Shown here: positions 33,932-45,689 of the stretch, piece by piece
How the letters are laid out: every line of letters starts with the position of its first letter
Position numbering within the stretch: the first letter of the stretch is position 1
NCBI GenBank assembly: GCA_964036315.1
Contig: OZ038498.1
Span: 6,384,278-6,448,277, forward strand
Length of the DNA stretch: 64,000 bases
DNA from: Acanthosepion esculentum
Lineage: Eukaryota; Mollusca; Cephalopoda; Sepiida; Sepiidae
Direction of reading: 5' to 3'
Position numbers and translations under genes: made by a program
The notes under the pieces: model-generated
What the model was told of the DNA's origin: nothing
Seen by the model: only the letters and a program-made list of their open reading frames with translations
The model's database searches: none

Positions 33932-35450
33932 TCAGTTTTCGATTTTTAAGTAACAGTAAAAATTTGTTTTCATGTCTGCATTTTGAATTTTGGATCTTTT
34001 ATTTAATAATTTATTTTGGTCTGGGAAGGTAATGATAGCTATTTTTTCCTCCAAGCAAAGTTTGCAAGTTTTTGATTGGTTGTTGTAGGCTGATGATCTT
34101 TTCCTTATTTTCCAAGATATTTTTGGTGTGATGTGCGTTTTGTTTTTAATTTCCCAGATATACTTAGAAAGCATTGTGCTGTTTGCATATTTACTATTTG
34201 TGAAAGATGTTTTGTGTGCATAATTTCTTTGTTTCCAGGTTCCTTCAGTTACTCCTATGTACACTTTTCTTCATTATTTGGTGATTTTATCGTGGCTAGG
34301 TATATTACATTGTTTTGTAAACAATTACCGTTTAAAGGACATTCATTCTTTATTCTGCAGTTGCACATGGGTTTAATTTGTTTGTGTGGTTTGTTGATAA
34401 TTTTCCTGTTGTGCTTTTTTATTATTTGTGCCATGTTTTCAGTGCAACTGTAACTGATTTTTACTGTGTTTTTGTTGAATATTTTGTGTAGGGTGCTTGA
34501 TTCTAGGAAGTCTTTGTGTAAGAGTTTGAAGAATATTTTTCCTATGTTTGTTTTTGTTTTTGCTGGGTTGAACCATAAGATATTTCTTTTCCTGTTGCCC
34601 TTTTTTGTGTTCTGTGGTGAGTATGTGAGTGTTGCTGGGAATCCGCTATCTTTTAGGGCTGTTTCGTAGTCTTTCTTAGCTTTGTTAAATATAGATTCAT
34701 TGAAGGAATTGTCGGAAAGCCTGCGGTTAATCAATTTTGGTATCTGTTTGATTATAGAAGGCGGGTGGTTGGAAGATGTGTGTATATAGAGTGGTTTATC
34801 ATTGGGTTTTCTGTATGGTTTGTGTGTGCCTTTTCTTAGGTTGAAGGTAACATCTAGAAAATCTACTTCGTTTAGGTTAGTTTTTATATCTATGAAGAAA
34901 TCCGTTATTTTTGAAAATCTTTATTATTGCTTTTCTAGTTTTGTCTGTTACAGTTTCTTAAGATTATAAGACCATGACGCCTGTAGAGTCCTGTGTCATT
35001 TCTATCTATTATTTTGCTTAGTTTGTGTAGTAAGTAAATACCTACGATTTCGCATGTCTCTACACCGTCAAAGCTTCCCATTGTAGTGTCAAATATCCCA
35101 TCTTTCTTTATCCATGCTTCTTCATGGTGAAATAGTAATAATTTACAGGAGTGCTTAATGATGTTGATTTCATTTGGTTTTATTATTATTTGTTCCTGAG
35201 CTAAGTTGATGGCCTTATCTAACGTACGTTCTGTTATGGATGGGTAAAATTCTTTTATGTCTAATTGTAGGAAGTGGCAATTTTGTTTGTTATTTATGCT
35301 GTGGAACCCGTCAATTGTTGCTTTTGTGTTTTTCCACTGGTTTACTCCTAACTTCTTCCTAAGTTCAGACTTAATTCTTTCTAGTATCGTTTTACTTATT
35401 TTACCTAATTTGCTTTTGGCTGGGTTTATGAAATTTATACAAACTAAGCC
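33932..35450 (-). pseudogene. Penelope-like element, RT plus GIY-YIG
   Basis: The best-preserved PLE in the window. Minus-strand order: KATIDGFHSINNKQN, motif A FLQLDIKEFYPSITERTL, TTMGSFDGVETCEIVGIYLL (motif B region), and a motif C region GLYRRHGLIIL in which the expected catalytic Asp pair is replaced by Arg-His. After a frameshift near 34930 come VDFLDVTFNLRKG and SSNHPPSIIKQIPKLINRRL, then NTVKISYSC, CNCRIKNECPLNG, and after another frameshift near 34260 the endonuclease YIGVTEGTWKQRNYAHKTSF. The protein ends near NADMKTNF. This RT type with xDGL rather than YVDD context differs from the 1.2-2.1 kb PLE, so two clades are present. Two frameshifts and the lost Asp residues make it inactive. 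Confidence 0.9.
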
Positions 35451-35926
35451 TTCTTACACACAATGAATTACTCAAGAAACTGTAAACGTAAGCGGGGCAC
35501 AGTACGTTACTCATATGTTTTTTCTTTTTGAAATACGTGTACTGTGACATATTCAAAATATGACATAGTTTGGGTTCCCTAATGTCTTTTAAGAGTGACT
35601 TCATGTGAAGGGATCATAAAGAATGGTAATTTTAAAAGAAAATAACAATTGCCTACAAAATAAATGTATGCAAATTACAGAGATCAGTTGCATATATGAA
35701 GAAAGATTATGTCGAATAAAGATGAAATAATCTTATTATTTCTAAATTCTTATGACTTTTATGTAAATTGGATACTGAAGGCCCAGTGACCTTTGGCAGT
35801 AGCTAGCCTAAAGTCCACCCAATTGGTGGCTTGTAGTCTAGTATAAAATATATTTACATATGCACTATCCCTGATATTGAGTACTTTTACCCATAAATGT
35901 AGCAGACCTTAAAACTATATTTTTAT

Positions 35927-35929
<3 letters not shown>
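35451..35929. other. Unannotated stretch
   Basis: The PLE homology becomes unclear beyond 35460; an insertion or truncation is likely. No other feature recognised. Confidence 0.45.

Positions 35930-35971
<42 letters not shown>
35930..35971. repeat. (AT)n microsatellite
   Basis: Pure TA run, immediately followed by a PLE-terminus-like sequence. Confidence 0.95.
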
Positions 35972-35975
<4 letters not shown>

Positions 35976-36060
35976 TTTAAAAACCAGGTGATCAGTTGAA
36001 TCCATTACCTTGGTTTCAACCTTATGGTATCCTCAGGTGATTTTTATCAATTGACCTCCC
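35972..36060 (-). repeat. Possible PLE terminal repeat
   Basis: Minus strand reads CCTGAGGATACCATAAGG then TTGAAACC: a CTGANGA box, a short self-complementary spacer (ACC/GGT) and GAAAC. Stem I and III of a hammerhead do not form well. It abuts a TA run and lies next to a PLE fragment, which supports a PLE origin. Confidence 0.5.
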
Positions 36061-36194
36061 ATCACTTTATTTTAAAAAAACTAATGAATGCTATATTATT
36101 TTTAAAAAAGTAAATAAAATGCACAATGTTGGGTGTGATAGAAAGGGAGAAGGAAGATGGGAAGAAGAAGTGGGAAGAGAAGACCCTCGACCTA

Positions 36195-36410
36195 TAAGTT
36201 CTTCTCATATTCTTTCCCCTCCACCCATAATTATTTTACTAGAAGAATATCTGGGTAACCTCGCCTCTATTCCTTTCGGGATGTGCTTTATTATGCTTGC
36301 AGGGTGCTTAGATCTAATATTCATGTATTTTAATTTTGTATTGGGTTTCATGTATGGAGAGACACTGCTAGCTTGAAGATTTAATTCTACATCCAGATAG
36401 TTGATAACTT
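36195..36410 (-). pseudogene. PLE RT thumb fragment
   Basis: Minus-strand INYLDVELNLQASSVSPYMK followed by SKHPASIIKHIPKGIEARL matches the same region of the PLE at 34.75 kb (VDFLDVTFNL.. and SNHPPSIIKQIPKLINRRL). The fragment has the same orientation and clade, but sequence divergence shows it is an independent copy. Confidence 0.8.
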
Positions 36411-36576
36411 AATTGAATCTTTTTTTTTTTTTTTTACCCAGCCTCATATGTGCTTAAGAGTTATTTTTTAATATGTATGCAAGGATTTAAGACATCAGAT
36501 TTCTGGTTAAAAATATTTATAATCTCAAACATTTTGTGTTTATTTCTGGGATGAGAAGTTATCATTATTTTCATGC

Positions 36577-36765
36577 AAACTATTCGTCTCATCTTTATTG
36601 TTCTCACAATGTTTGGCCATTGTGCTCCGCAGCCTTCATGTGAAGTGTATGTCGATCCTGGTAACTTACTGGATCAGCATACGCCAGGTGAACATTAGAC
36701 AGAGCGCAATGGACAAACATTGTGATAACAACAACAAAGATGAGGACAATATTCTGTACGTAAAT
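36577..36765. mobile_element. Fold-back element, short centre
   Basis: Left arm about 36577-36665 (ATCTTTATTGTTCTCACAAT, GGCCATTGTGCTC) and right arm about 36670-36765 (GCGCAATGG, ACATTGTGATAACAACAACA) are inverted copies. The SINE-like core present in other copies is absent. The left flank TATTTCTGGGATGAGAAGTT is shared with copies at 27.9 and 58.5 kb. Confidence 0.75.
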
Positions 36766-37033
36766 AATAAAAATAATCTTGTGTTTAACGAATCATTCAC
36801 TATAAATTTTGAAGGATGATTGCACACACCCAGAACCGTTCTGGTTATGATACAAAATTCGTTTTGATTTCAAGAGATGAGACATTATGAAGTTTGTCTA
36901 ACTGAATATGCTAAATATAGGCTTCTACATGTTTCTTTTACAAAATGAGGTTCAATTTGTGGTGAACTAATTATTTTTGTTTTTGCAAATCACTCTAATG
37001 ACGTGAAATAGTCTTTCAATGTCCTGTGAGTGT

Positions 37034-37408
37034 TCTCTACAATCACTGAAGTTAAGTAATGTTGAGCCTAGTCAGTACCTAGATGGGTGAACACTTGGGA
37101 ATACCAGGTGCTGTAAACTTGGATGTGCGGATTGTGTAATGGATAATGGCTCAGAATTGTTAATTGGAGATCCAAGTTCCAATTCCCATTGGTTCTGTTA
37201 TAGTCACTTACACGCAAATATCCTTTGGAAACTCATGAATCCACCTCTTCTCTTCCGGCTATGGGTTAATTAATAAAACTTGTATCACTAAACTATTATT
37301 ATCTCAAAAAAAACTTCTTACAAACTAAAAAATATTTTTTGGTTTTAAATAATCTGCAAAGGGTTGATCAGCCATCGGAAATGAATGAATCAGTCGATCA
37401 ACGTTTCC
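37034..37408 (+). repeat. 5S-tRNA dimeric SINE
   Basis: The better copy of the family. Bases 37034-37120 follow the 3' 87 or so nucleotides of 5S rRNA, including AATCACTGAAGTTAAGTAAT and TAGATGGGTGAACACTTGGG then AATACCAGGTGCTGTAAACT: box A, intermediate and box C regions of the internal promoter are all recognisable. A tRNA-like part follows (TTGTGTAATGGATAATGG; box-B-like AAGTTCCAATTCCC), then the common SINE body and the distal segment TTTTAAATAATCTGCAAAGG shared with 4350-4716. The tail is short GAAT/GATC-like simple sequence. Confidence 0.92.
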
Positions 37409-37429
37409 GCAATCTGTCTGATTGTAAAT

Positions 37430-38570
37430 ATAAGTGTCCTTTCAATTTTTATTTTCTTTAAAACATCTTTGTTCACATGTTCGGTCCATGGTATTCTCAG
37501 CATCCAACTGTAGAACCATGTCTCGATCTCTATCTGTAAGGAAATTGTCCAGCATTCAAGACTATAGGCTGATAGATAGGGTGTAATAGTTCAACACTAT
37601 CATCTTTGTTTTTAACAAAATTTTCATATGTCTTATTATGTTGCTTAGTGTTTGGAAAGCATCTTTCACTATTCTGAAGCACTTTCAGATTTCTGTTATC
37701 TTATCAGAACAATATAAGAATGAGAATATATTCAAACCACCTTAGAACAGTTCACTTGCTCAGCAAGATGAATACAACTATATTTCACTGCAGCCAGCTC
37801 CTTTGACTGCTGAATGAACAGTATCAAATTATGATTCTCAACTTGACGATAATGCTTTTAATGCCACGTCACTGCTGATACTTCTCTACAACTCACAGAG
37901 ACTTTAAAAAAAAAAACACAAACGATTGGATTTTTTTTTTTCAGATTTTTCCACAAGTTCTTGTGTTGTAAAAAGAAAAGGAACTAAAAAAAACTTCTTT
38001 ATTTTGTAGCACTCATGTTAATTGTTTTCCGTTAATATTAGTACTCTACAACTACTTTGTCTAGGAGTTCATGCAGTCTTCTTTCTGAGTCTACCATCAA
38101 CACAGTATCATGCGTGTTTCTTAGTTTTGTTAAAATTGTATCTGCTGACAATAAATCCTTGTAGTTCTAGTATTTTATAGCATTGCCTTAGCTCAAACTA
38201 ATCAAGTGAGAATGCACTTCTCTGTCTTTAGGTCTCTTTCTATTTTGGTATACTTGCATTTTTTATTTTCATGCAGGAAGTTTATTCCCAGTCAAAGATT
38301 CAAGATTATTCCTGTATTTTTCCCCCATATAACTCAGTTTATATAGATTTTAATGTCATATCTTATCAAATGTTGTTATGTAATCTATGAAACATAGATA
38401 AAGACCTTTTTCCATTTAGATTTCTCCCTCCCTCTGATGGTATTCTGATCAAAAAGATTGCCTTTCTTGTGCAAGTGTCTTGAACAAAGGCCACACTGTT
38501 CTTGATCTGGTCTAATTCCGCTATCAACTCTAGTCATTAGAAATCTAATGATGAATGATAAATCGTTTAA
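37430..38570 (-). pseudogene. RTE-like LINE RT and C-terminus
   Basis: Minus-strand LINE of the same family as 7960-9595. Recognisable in order: RVDSGIRPDQEQCGL near 38520, KKVFIYVS near 38400 (motif A start), KYTKIERDLKTEKCIL near 38220 (motif B region), DTVLMVDSERRLHELLDKVV near 38050 (after motif C, which is lost), then VKDAFQTLSNIIRHMKILL near 37660 and MLRIPW-like MLDAENTMDRTCEQ remains near 37490. A-rich insertions at 37.9 kb and many stops break it. Endonuclease sequence was not found upstream. Confidence 0.82.
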
Positions 38571-39164
38571 AATAGGTTATTATTTTAAGAATAGTAAAAA
38601 TAACACTGTCCAACCCATTTCTCAAGATCAGTATTCTGATGTTCGCTCACTGATGTATTGATTTTGGGGAAGTAGGTCAGGCTGAGAACTTTTCAGCTCC
38701 TCCATGTATTGTTGTTGATAATTGATTTTGCAAACTACTCAGGAACTAGCATACAAACATTTTCTATATATGAACTGTTTGCATTTTGTTTGTTTTTAAG
38801 CTTCACTAAAGAATTCATGATGAAGAATAGAGCTATTTTGATTTGTCCATCACTGTTCTAAATTATTGATCACTTTCTTTGTATTACTTTTATTATTGCT
38901 ACAACCTTTCAGTCTGTTTTGCGGCCTTCTTCAATTCTGAATTTCTTTTTTTAAAGTATTATTACTCTAAAACAGAAATATGGTGACTGATATATATATT
39001 AATCACCCCAACTCAACTTCTCTCAAACATTACAGCAGTGCATATAGCACGGGCAATTCCGTATTTGATAAGCAGGGTTAATCTTTATTCCTTTCTTTGC
39101 TAAACAAAGAAGTTCACCTTTTTCCACAAGGCCACTAATCTAGATCTTTTTACATTAATATAGA
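38571..39164. other. Unannotated stretch
   Basis: At 38885-38945 the minus strand reads TTGAAGAAGGCCGCAAAACA, reminiscent of the fold-back/PLE terminus motif. No gene recognised. Confidence 0.45.
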
Positions 39165-40185
39165 TGTCCTCCAGGGCTCTATCTTTAGACCTATTTTGTT
39201 CCTAATTTTCATCAATGACCTTCTCGATATCATTGGTTCTCGACTTGATATCTATTGACACTTGTCTTAATCGTAAGTCTGATCGGTTAGATAAGGTCAA
39301 ATTAGCACCTGATTTCAAAAATGACCTTCAATTTGTTGTTAACTGAGGCTAGAAATGGCTTTGTAATTTTAACCCTTGCAAAACAAAACTGCTCTCTTTC
39401 TTTTCTTTGTCTTACAAAACCTTTCTTGACTTTCATCAGCATTGCTGATGCAATCTTCTAGGAGAGTGACTCATTGCGCTTTCTTGGTCTCAAGTTTTTC
39501 CCTGACATGAAGTAGAGTGATCATAGTGAACCAAATACTCTGTCTGCTACTAGTAATGTTGGTTCACTATCATGCTACATAATTAATTCTTCTTTCCAAA
39601 AACTATCAGGCAATTTTATAATTTTGTATAAATACCATTCATCCGTGTATTGAATATTGTTGGCACATCTAATCTGTTGCTTCTGCTATGTAGCTAGAGA
39701 TTCTTGACAAAATGCAAAGAATCTGCAATGTTATTGGTCCTGATATGACATCTTCGCTTCAATCATTTTCCCACCACCATAACATGGCTTAACTGTCCCT
39801 TTTCTATAAATATTTTCCGGCTGATTGTTCTGATGAGCTTCCCTTTTAGGTGCCTTGACTTTACTAATTTAAACTCAGTACTAGATTGGCAGCTTGATTG
39901 TCTCATTTTAAAATGACTAGATGTAACCATAAGTCTGTAACAGTTTCTTCTCTCAAAACTTCTTGCTTGTGGAACACTCTTCTGGCTTCTTGCTTTCCTG
40001 TCAACTTTGCATTTAAATTTGTGAAGATCAATGTCAATCGTTATCATCTGCTTTCTTAATTTCTGTTCATTAATCATTCTCTCTACTTAATAATGTTTTT
40101 CTTTTTTCTTTTTTCGCACTCAGTAACCCTTTGCATCTTAGTGGTTTTATTACCTTTCTTGGAGTGAAATGATTACCAAAAAAGG
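39165..40185 (+). pseudogene. CR1/Jockey-like LINE, RT to 3' end
   Basis: The longest copy of this LINE family. RT motif B region reads SIFRPILFLIFINDLLDI; the motif C (YADD) region is deleted directly after it. DKVKLAPDFKNDLQFVVN, then CNFNPCKTKLLSF follow, then IGPDMTS-type sequence at 39735, the C-terminal block, and the subfamily-1 tail TTACCTTTCTTGGAGTGAAA at 40150-40170. Frames change and stops are frequent. Confidence 0.83.
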
Positions 40186-41334
40186 CGAGTTCTTTAAAAT
40201 TTCAAATGTAATTTCTTTCAAATTTTTCGCTATTTCCTGTTATTATTTGGACCTGATTCAAGAAGGGGTTAGTGTGGTTCATTCTCCTTCCAGATTGGAC
40301 ATGCCATACCAGATTTTGGTCTTCACTACTAGATATAGTTTTTTTGTCTTTTTCTTGTCTTTTATATGTTGGATAGGGTCTCCCCTTCTTTCCTTATATT
40401 TTCTTCCATAGTTGCATGAAATGTTTTATCTTTAGTCATCCACTTTTTTCATGAGGGACTAACTATAGTTAGTAAGTTACAAAGAGTTCTTATGAATTTA
40501 AAAAACTAATGTTAAGTAGCTGAATAAGTAAAAAATATCCTCCTCTAATTCCTTCTTACAGAAATTTTATAAAATGAACAGTTTTTCATTTGGAAGTGAA
40601 TTGAAAATGACATACATTATATTGAAAAATATGCATTTGTGGTAAAAAAAAAATGCTTTTTTATCATGAGGCTACGAACATCGACAAACCTACATATATG
40701 CAAACAACTTGTAAACAGTTTTACACCATTTTTTTAGAGAATATAGGAGAGAGACTTATTTTTTGTTCACTTTATTTAGAAACTATTTACTCCTACTTGA
40801 TTTTCTTTTCTTTCACAAACACTTTCTATAAATGTCAATGTGTTGATAAGCCGAACATATAAAAACCTTTCAAAGCTCCTGCTGCTGGCATTTTTGCACT
40901 TATGTATACTTATAGCTTGAACAAGGTATTCATTCATTTTCTAAATTCTTAAGTTATCAATAATGGTGCAATTTATGTGATATATTTGTCTAAGTCATAA
41001 GGAGATTATTCACTTGTCTGGAACTGTGGTTTACAATAATTATTAAAGTTTTGTTCTTTTTACTTTTATTAAATTAAAAAAAAATGATGTCTGTATCCCT
41101 CAGAATTACTTTCCGATTTATAATCGTCTAGTAATTATGTATTGGATAGGAACAAAAATATTTCTCTTTGTTTAATCTGAACAAGTATATAAATGCAACC
41201 AAAAGAAAATTTGTTTACATTTTCATTTACAAGCTTATGTCATTTTCTTTTTAAAAACAAATAGTTTCAGTATTAAAAGAACTTATATTTTATGTTGTGC
41301 ATTTAATGTTGATCTCTATCTCAAAAAGGCAGGA
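40186..41334. other. Unannotated stretch
   Basis: No gene or repeat family recognised; AT-rich sequence. Confidence 0.5.

Positions 41335-41384
<50 letters not shown>
41335..41384. repeat. (TG)n microsatellite
   Basis: About 24 uninterrupted TG units; repetitive Cys-Val or His-Thr frames across it are artefacts. Confidence 0.97.
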
Positions 41385-41385
<1 letters not shown>

Positions 41386-43739
41386 CGAATGCATGGCCAC
41401 AATTTTCGACGGATTTGCACCAAAATTGACATGCACATGCTCCAAGTTAGCGGAAAGGCGAAGACTGACTTTGCATTTCCCAACTCCCATTGATAGTGGA
41501 AATAATCGATTTTTTCATGCTTCTACGGCAGTTTTCATGTAGTTTGTGGCCAGAGTGAGAGCCTATAGCTGGCTGCCATGAATAGGCAGGAAGATTCTAT
41601 TGACCAGCGTGAGAGCCAACAGCTGACTGACACAAATGTAAGTAGCATGCTAGCATGCAAAAAAAATCGATAGCTGCATTCGTCACAAGTGGGAAAAATT
41701 TAAATCTGCATGGCACTTTACTCCAATTGGCTCATTCACTTGATTAAACTCAATGTTGATTCTGATTCTGCAGAACTCGGTTGGGTGTGAAAAAGTATTT
41801 ATTGTTAACATTCTTTTTTCATTCGGTTTTTCCAGTTATGAGTCCTTTTTTAAAGCTGATCGTTTGTGTTCATTTTGTTTAGTTCTTTTTTCGTAACAGA
41901 TTTAATGTTTAGTATAGAGCTTAGAAAAATTTGCAGTGTGAGATAGGCAAGAAGTAAGGCATGTAGCAACATCAGCATGGCAAAGGGCACTCCTTTAAAG
42001 GCAAGGAAGGGCAAAAATATTTTAAGTCAAGTGATAGCAATTGCAGTATGAGTCATGTGATTTTTTAATCAAGCATGGGCAACACAGGGTCATGCTGCTA
42101 GTATACTATAAAAAATCCTTTAGAAGATGGGTTTTTGTGTGAAACTGATCCAAGTAATCTCTTTGTAACAAAGTCTCTCTGTACAAGCAGCACCACATTC
42201 AAAAACAAACTGGCCTATACTCTCTTGCGTTGTGATTTTCATGCCCAGCTGATCTTGAAAAAAAATTGCATATGTTCACCCACTCTCTCAAATTCTCCTA
42301 GCTCTGAGACCATGTCTTTCTTAAATTAAGGTGTAAGGTGTTTCTTTTTCCTTTCTTTTCCTTCATTCATTTTGCATACCAGGTATATATGTGTTTTCTT
42401 TGCCACACGAGGTCTTCTCTTCTACAGTTTTGAGACGTATTTTTGTTTTCTTGATATGCAGCAGGATTTGCAAATGCTGTGAATCCTGACGAATAGAGCG
42501 CAAAGCAGAATGAGACTAGAAATAGGACAAGAACGGTGCAGTTTTGTGAAGAACACTGGAATGAGAGATGTGATATTTGTGATGAGAATGATACTGGGAA
42601 GAGCAATACCAATGCAGCGGGATGGACACTTGTGACGCGGAGGGGGGGGGCCGTGACGGGGTTAAATGTTAATTCCGAGCAGAAAAAGGGTGACGCCCGA
42701 AATGAAATATAAGCTGCGAGATAGAAAGAATGGAAGACATTTTCAATGGTAATATGAAAGTGAAATAAAAAGGGCCATCTGGATTGCCTCACCCCTATGA
42801 ATTGGAACGGTTTTTTCTTATCTATCGAGAGTCTGGCATGCAGACAAAAACGGATCTGGGGAAATGACTTTATCTCTTTCTTGAAAAATTAGAAAAACTT
42901 ATATGATTAACGAGAACAGAGCCAGATGGGAATTATATTTTTGTTGAGGAAAACAAATTTAAAAATGAAAACATGGAATGAATTTGCTGTGAGGATCAGG
43001 GTTATGAAAATCGATCCTGTCAAGACAGGCAGGTGGTCTGGTTTGTGTTTTTGCTGCAACAGCAATCAGTTCATGGATGGAGAACAGGTTTGTTTCTTGT
43101 TTTAGAATTTACGTAAAGAAATATATTTTAGTTGATGAAAAAAAATTGGGAAATAATTTTATCTCTCCCTTGGAAGGTTAAATGAGAACTCAGTGGCCTG
43201 GTTTGTGTTTTCGCTGGACAAAGACAATTCTTGGAAAATAGAAAGGAGTTAGAGCATTGAAATTGATGACTGGAATAAAATTCCACCCCATTGCCTCCAT
43301 GCTTTAAAAATTAGATTTGTCACAAAGAGAGTTGAGCCATCTTGAGAGATGGGCTGAGGTAGAATAGGGAGATTTACCGCTGTCTGTGTGGAGTGGTAGT
43401 GTGAAATGTGAAGTGAAGCGGGTTGGAGGTAAGGGAGGAGCAAGCCCTGTGACTATACTCAAGAAGGTGAATAATTGGAAAGTTGATTAAGAAAGCAGAA
43501 CTTTTATTGTGATTAATGTAAAAATTTAGGAATCACTGAATCCCCAGCCCCCTTCGGCCCAAATTCAGTTTGGGGCCAAAGTGCATATAAACAGATAGCT
43601 TTGGGAGCTCAAAGATTTGGACTGCAAATCCCATATCAAGTGCTTCTGGAATCCATGTCAGCTGACACCAGATTTATGATTCTAAAGAACTTTGAACCCA
43701 GCTCCTCCAGAAACTTAGTGTCACTATAGAGATTGATGT
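41385..43739. other. Unannotated stretch
   Basis: The 141-residue minus-strand frame at 42367-42792 is Phe/Ser-rich without known motifs. A G9 run lies at 42642. AGTGAGAGCCTATAGCTG and CGTGAGAGCCAACAGCTG (41555, 41609) form a short imperfect direct repeat. No gene supported. Confidence 0.5.
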
Positions 43740-44115
43740 GGGAAGGGTTAATATAATGCTTGCTGGATAGCTATGTGATATCTATCCTCTTATATGGCAG
43801 TGAATAATGGACAATCTCCCTGCAGATGAAGACAGCAGAAATAGGGTTCTGCAAAATAATACTGAGAATTCCATTGAATAAGCAACGAGGAAGTCTCAAA
43901 GTAAATGGCAATAAAAAGAACTCTTCTACTCAGAATCAGAAAGAGACAGCTGAAATTTCTTGGACATATAATCAGGAAGGAAGTCTTGGAAAATTTAATC
44001 TTCACAAGGGCAAGAAAGATGGGAGAAGGCAGCAAGCCATGTACTTGATGAACTTGTATAAATGGATGGCAGAACTGGGGCTGGGAGGCTTAACAAAAGA
44101 AGACTCTTCTTTATA
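43740..44115 (+). pseudogene. RTE-like LINE C-terminus
   Basis: Begins with ISILLYGSE*WTISLQMK (stop within), then after a frameshift SLGKFNLHKGKKDGRRQQ and YLMNLYKWMAELGLGGL. The order matches C-termini at 45.7, 58.6 and 62.0 kb. 5'-truncated. Confidence 0.8.
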
Positions 44116-44419
44116 TTTTATCGAGAATCTCTAAATCCATATCGAAACCACCAGATCGAATATTCAATGCATGAATAAATGACTTATCAATGTGTAAGAT
44201 AGATTCTGGTTAGAAAAATTGTATAGAATAGCTAATATATTATTTGGACATTTTAATGATATGATAACAGAGTTTGTTTATGCATATAGGAACAATATTT
44301 GCTTTAACATTTCATGTATGCTCTTGTTATTATTTCATTGACTTGAATTGATGCAAGCATGACACAAGGCTGTACTTTTTAAACTTTTTAGATGATCAGA
44401 CTTACTATCAGTAATTTGT

Positions 44420-44765
44420 CTAAATTTATAGGATGAGGAGTTATTTGCCGTATTTACATTCAGATTAATGTCCTTATCTTTGTTGTTGTTACTGCAATAT
44501 TTCAGTCATTGTGCTCACCAGCCTACTTGACAGTGTCTGTCAATCCAGATAAACATCAGGGAACTTTGAACTGAACTCAGTATTTAATCTATGCAGGTAG
44601 ATTGTTCTTGTTACACTGTATATGTCTAGGGATAATCTCATCTTGTTCCTTTTTACTACTTCTACGTTATTGCTAGACCTGTTTCCAGGTGTAGGAGTGT
44701 AAGTCAGTACTATTTGGCCTGGAAATTGAACTGACAATTACTATGTCACTAAATTCAAATTCATA
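44420..44765 (-). mobile_element. Fold-back half-element with SINE-like core
   Basis: One arm only (44448-44575), with CAGATTAATGTCCTTATCTT and GTCATTGTGCTCACCAGCC. On the minus strand the core precedes it: tRNA-like CAGTTCAATTTCCAGG (44725), then GTAACAAGAACAATCTACC and TAAATACTGAGTTC. The second arm is missing beyond 44765. Confidence 0.72.
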
Positions 44766-45689
44766 GTATACTGGCATATGTATAAGGTTCTATTTGGCAT
44801 TTTTATACTTGTCCTTGGAATTTATTATCTCATCTTAGAATTGTGTTGAAATGTAAGCAAGACAATATATGTAAAGGGTGTGATAACTACAGTTTTGTTC
44901 CATCGTCTCTAAGATAGCAACGCCTCTAACTATACAAACATTAACATGGATTTTCAGGACAAACAATAACGACTATTAGATGGAATACTGGCACTTTGGA
45001 AAAAAAAAAGGAATGAGTCTCTGTCAGAGCAATTAGTTCATTGTGTGAATGGTAAGCACTGGTCATAAATTGTGCATGTAAAATTTCCCGGAGCTTATTT
45101 GGTTTTAGTATGCAAAGCTCATACTTATGAATAAATCCAAGTATCTATTGGCAGGGGATTAGTTCTTGCGTCAAATACCTCAACTAGGAGTTGTGAGTGG
45201 AATTTTTTCTGTGTGGATGTGCTGTTCCTTGCCTGTTCCTGTGGTTGGTTCATCTCTGTCACTATACTGCTAACTGTTCCTTTGCTGATTCTCCTCTGCT
45301 TATATCGGTAGAGATAAGCTCAACTTGAACACAATTTTAGATTCTCAATCTGCCATTTGATTGGCCAACATTGAATCCTTAATTATGATTTGCTGGTTCT
45401 GTTATTTTATTGAAACTATGCGCGTGAGTTGTTTGTTATGGCATCTAAATGTCTTAGTTAACTAATACTTTAATCCTGGCTACATCTATCTGTGCATCGG
45501 GAAAATAGCTTTTAGGATTTGAGAAGTGCAGCATATATATATTATAGTCTAATTTATAGTTTTGGCAAGTGACAAGAAACTTTTAATCTGCATATAATTG
45601 TTGTTTGGTAATTGTCATGTTTTAGTCATGAGAAAAAAGAAATTAAATTTTTTAAGAATGACTGCCATTATATTTGAAGATAAGTGTTT
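44766..45689. other. Unannotated stretch
   Basis: No recognisable gene or repeat family. Confidence 0.5.

Noticed and set aside
37034..37120. Possible 5S rRNA gene
   Set aside because: Only the 3' part is present, it is mutated and fused to a tRNA-like part, and a second copy has the same fusion; it is a SINE head.
41290..41542. Cys-Val and His-Thr repeat frames
   Set aside because: Artefacts of the (TG)n tract at 41335-41384.
42367..42792. 141-residue minus-strand frame
   Set aside because: Phe/Ser-rich composition, no motif, no splice or promoter context; the plus strand is purine-rich here, which favours chance minus-strand frames.
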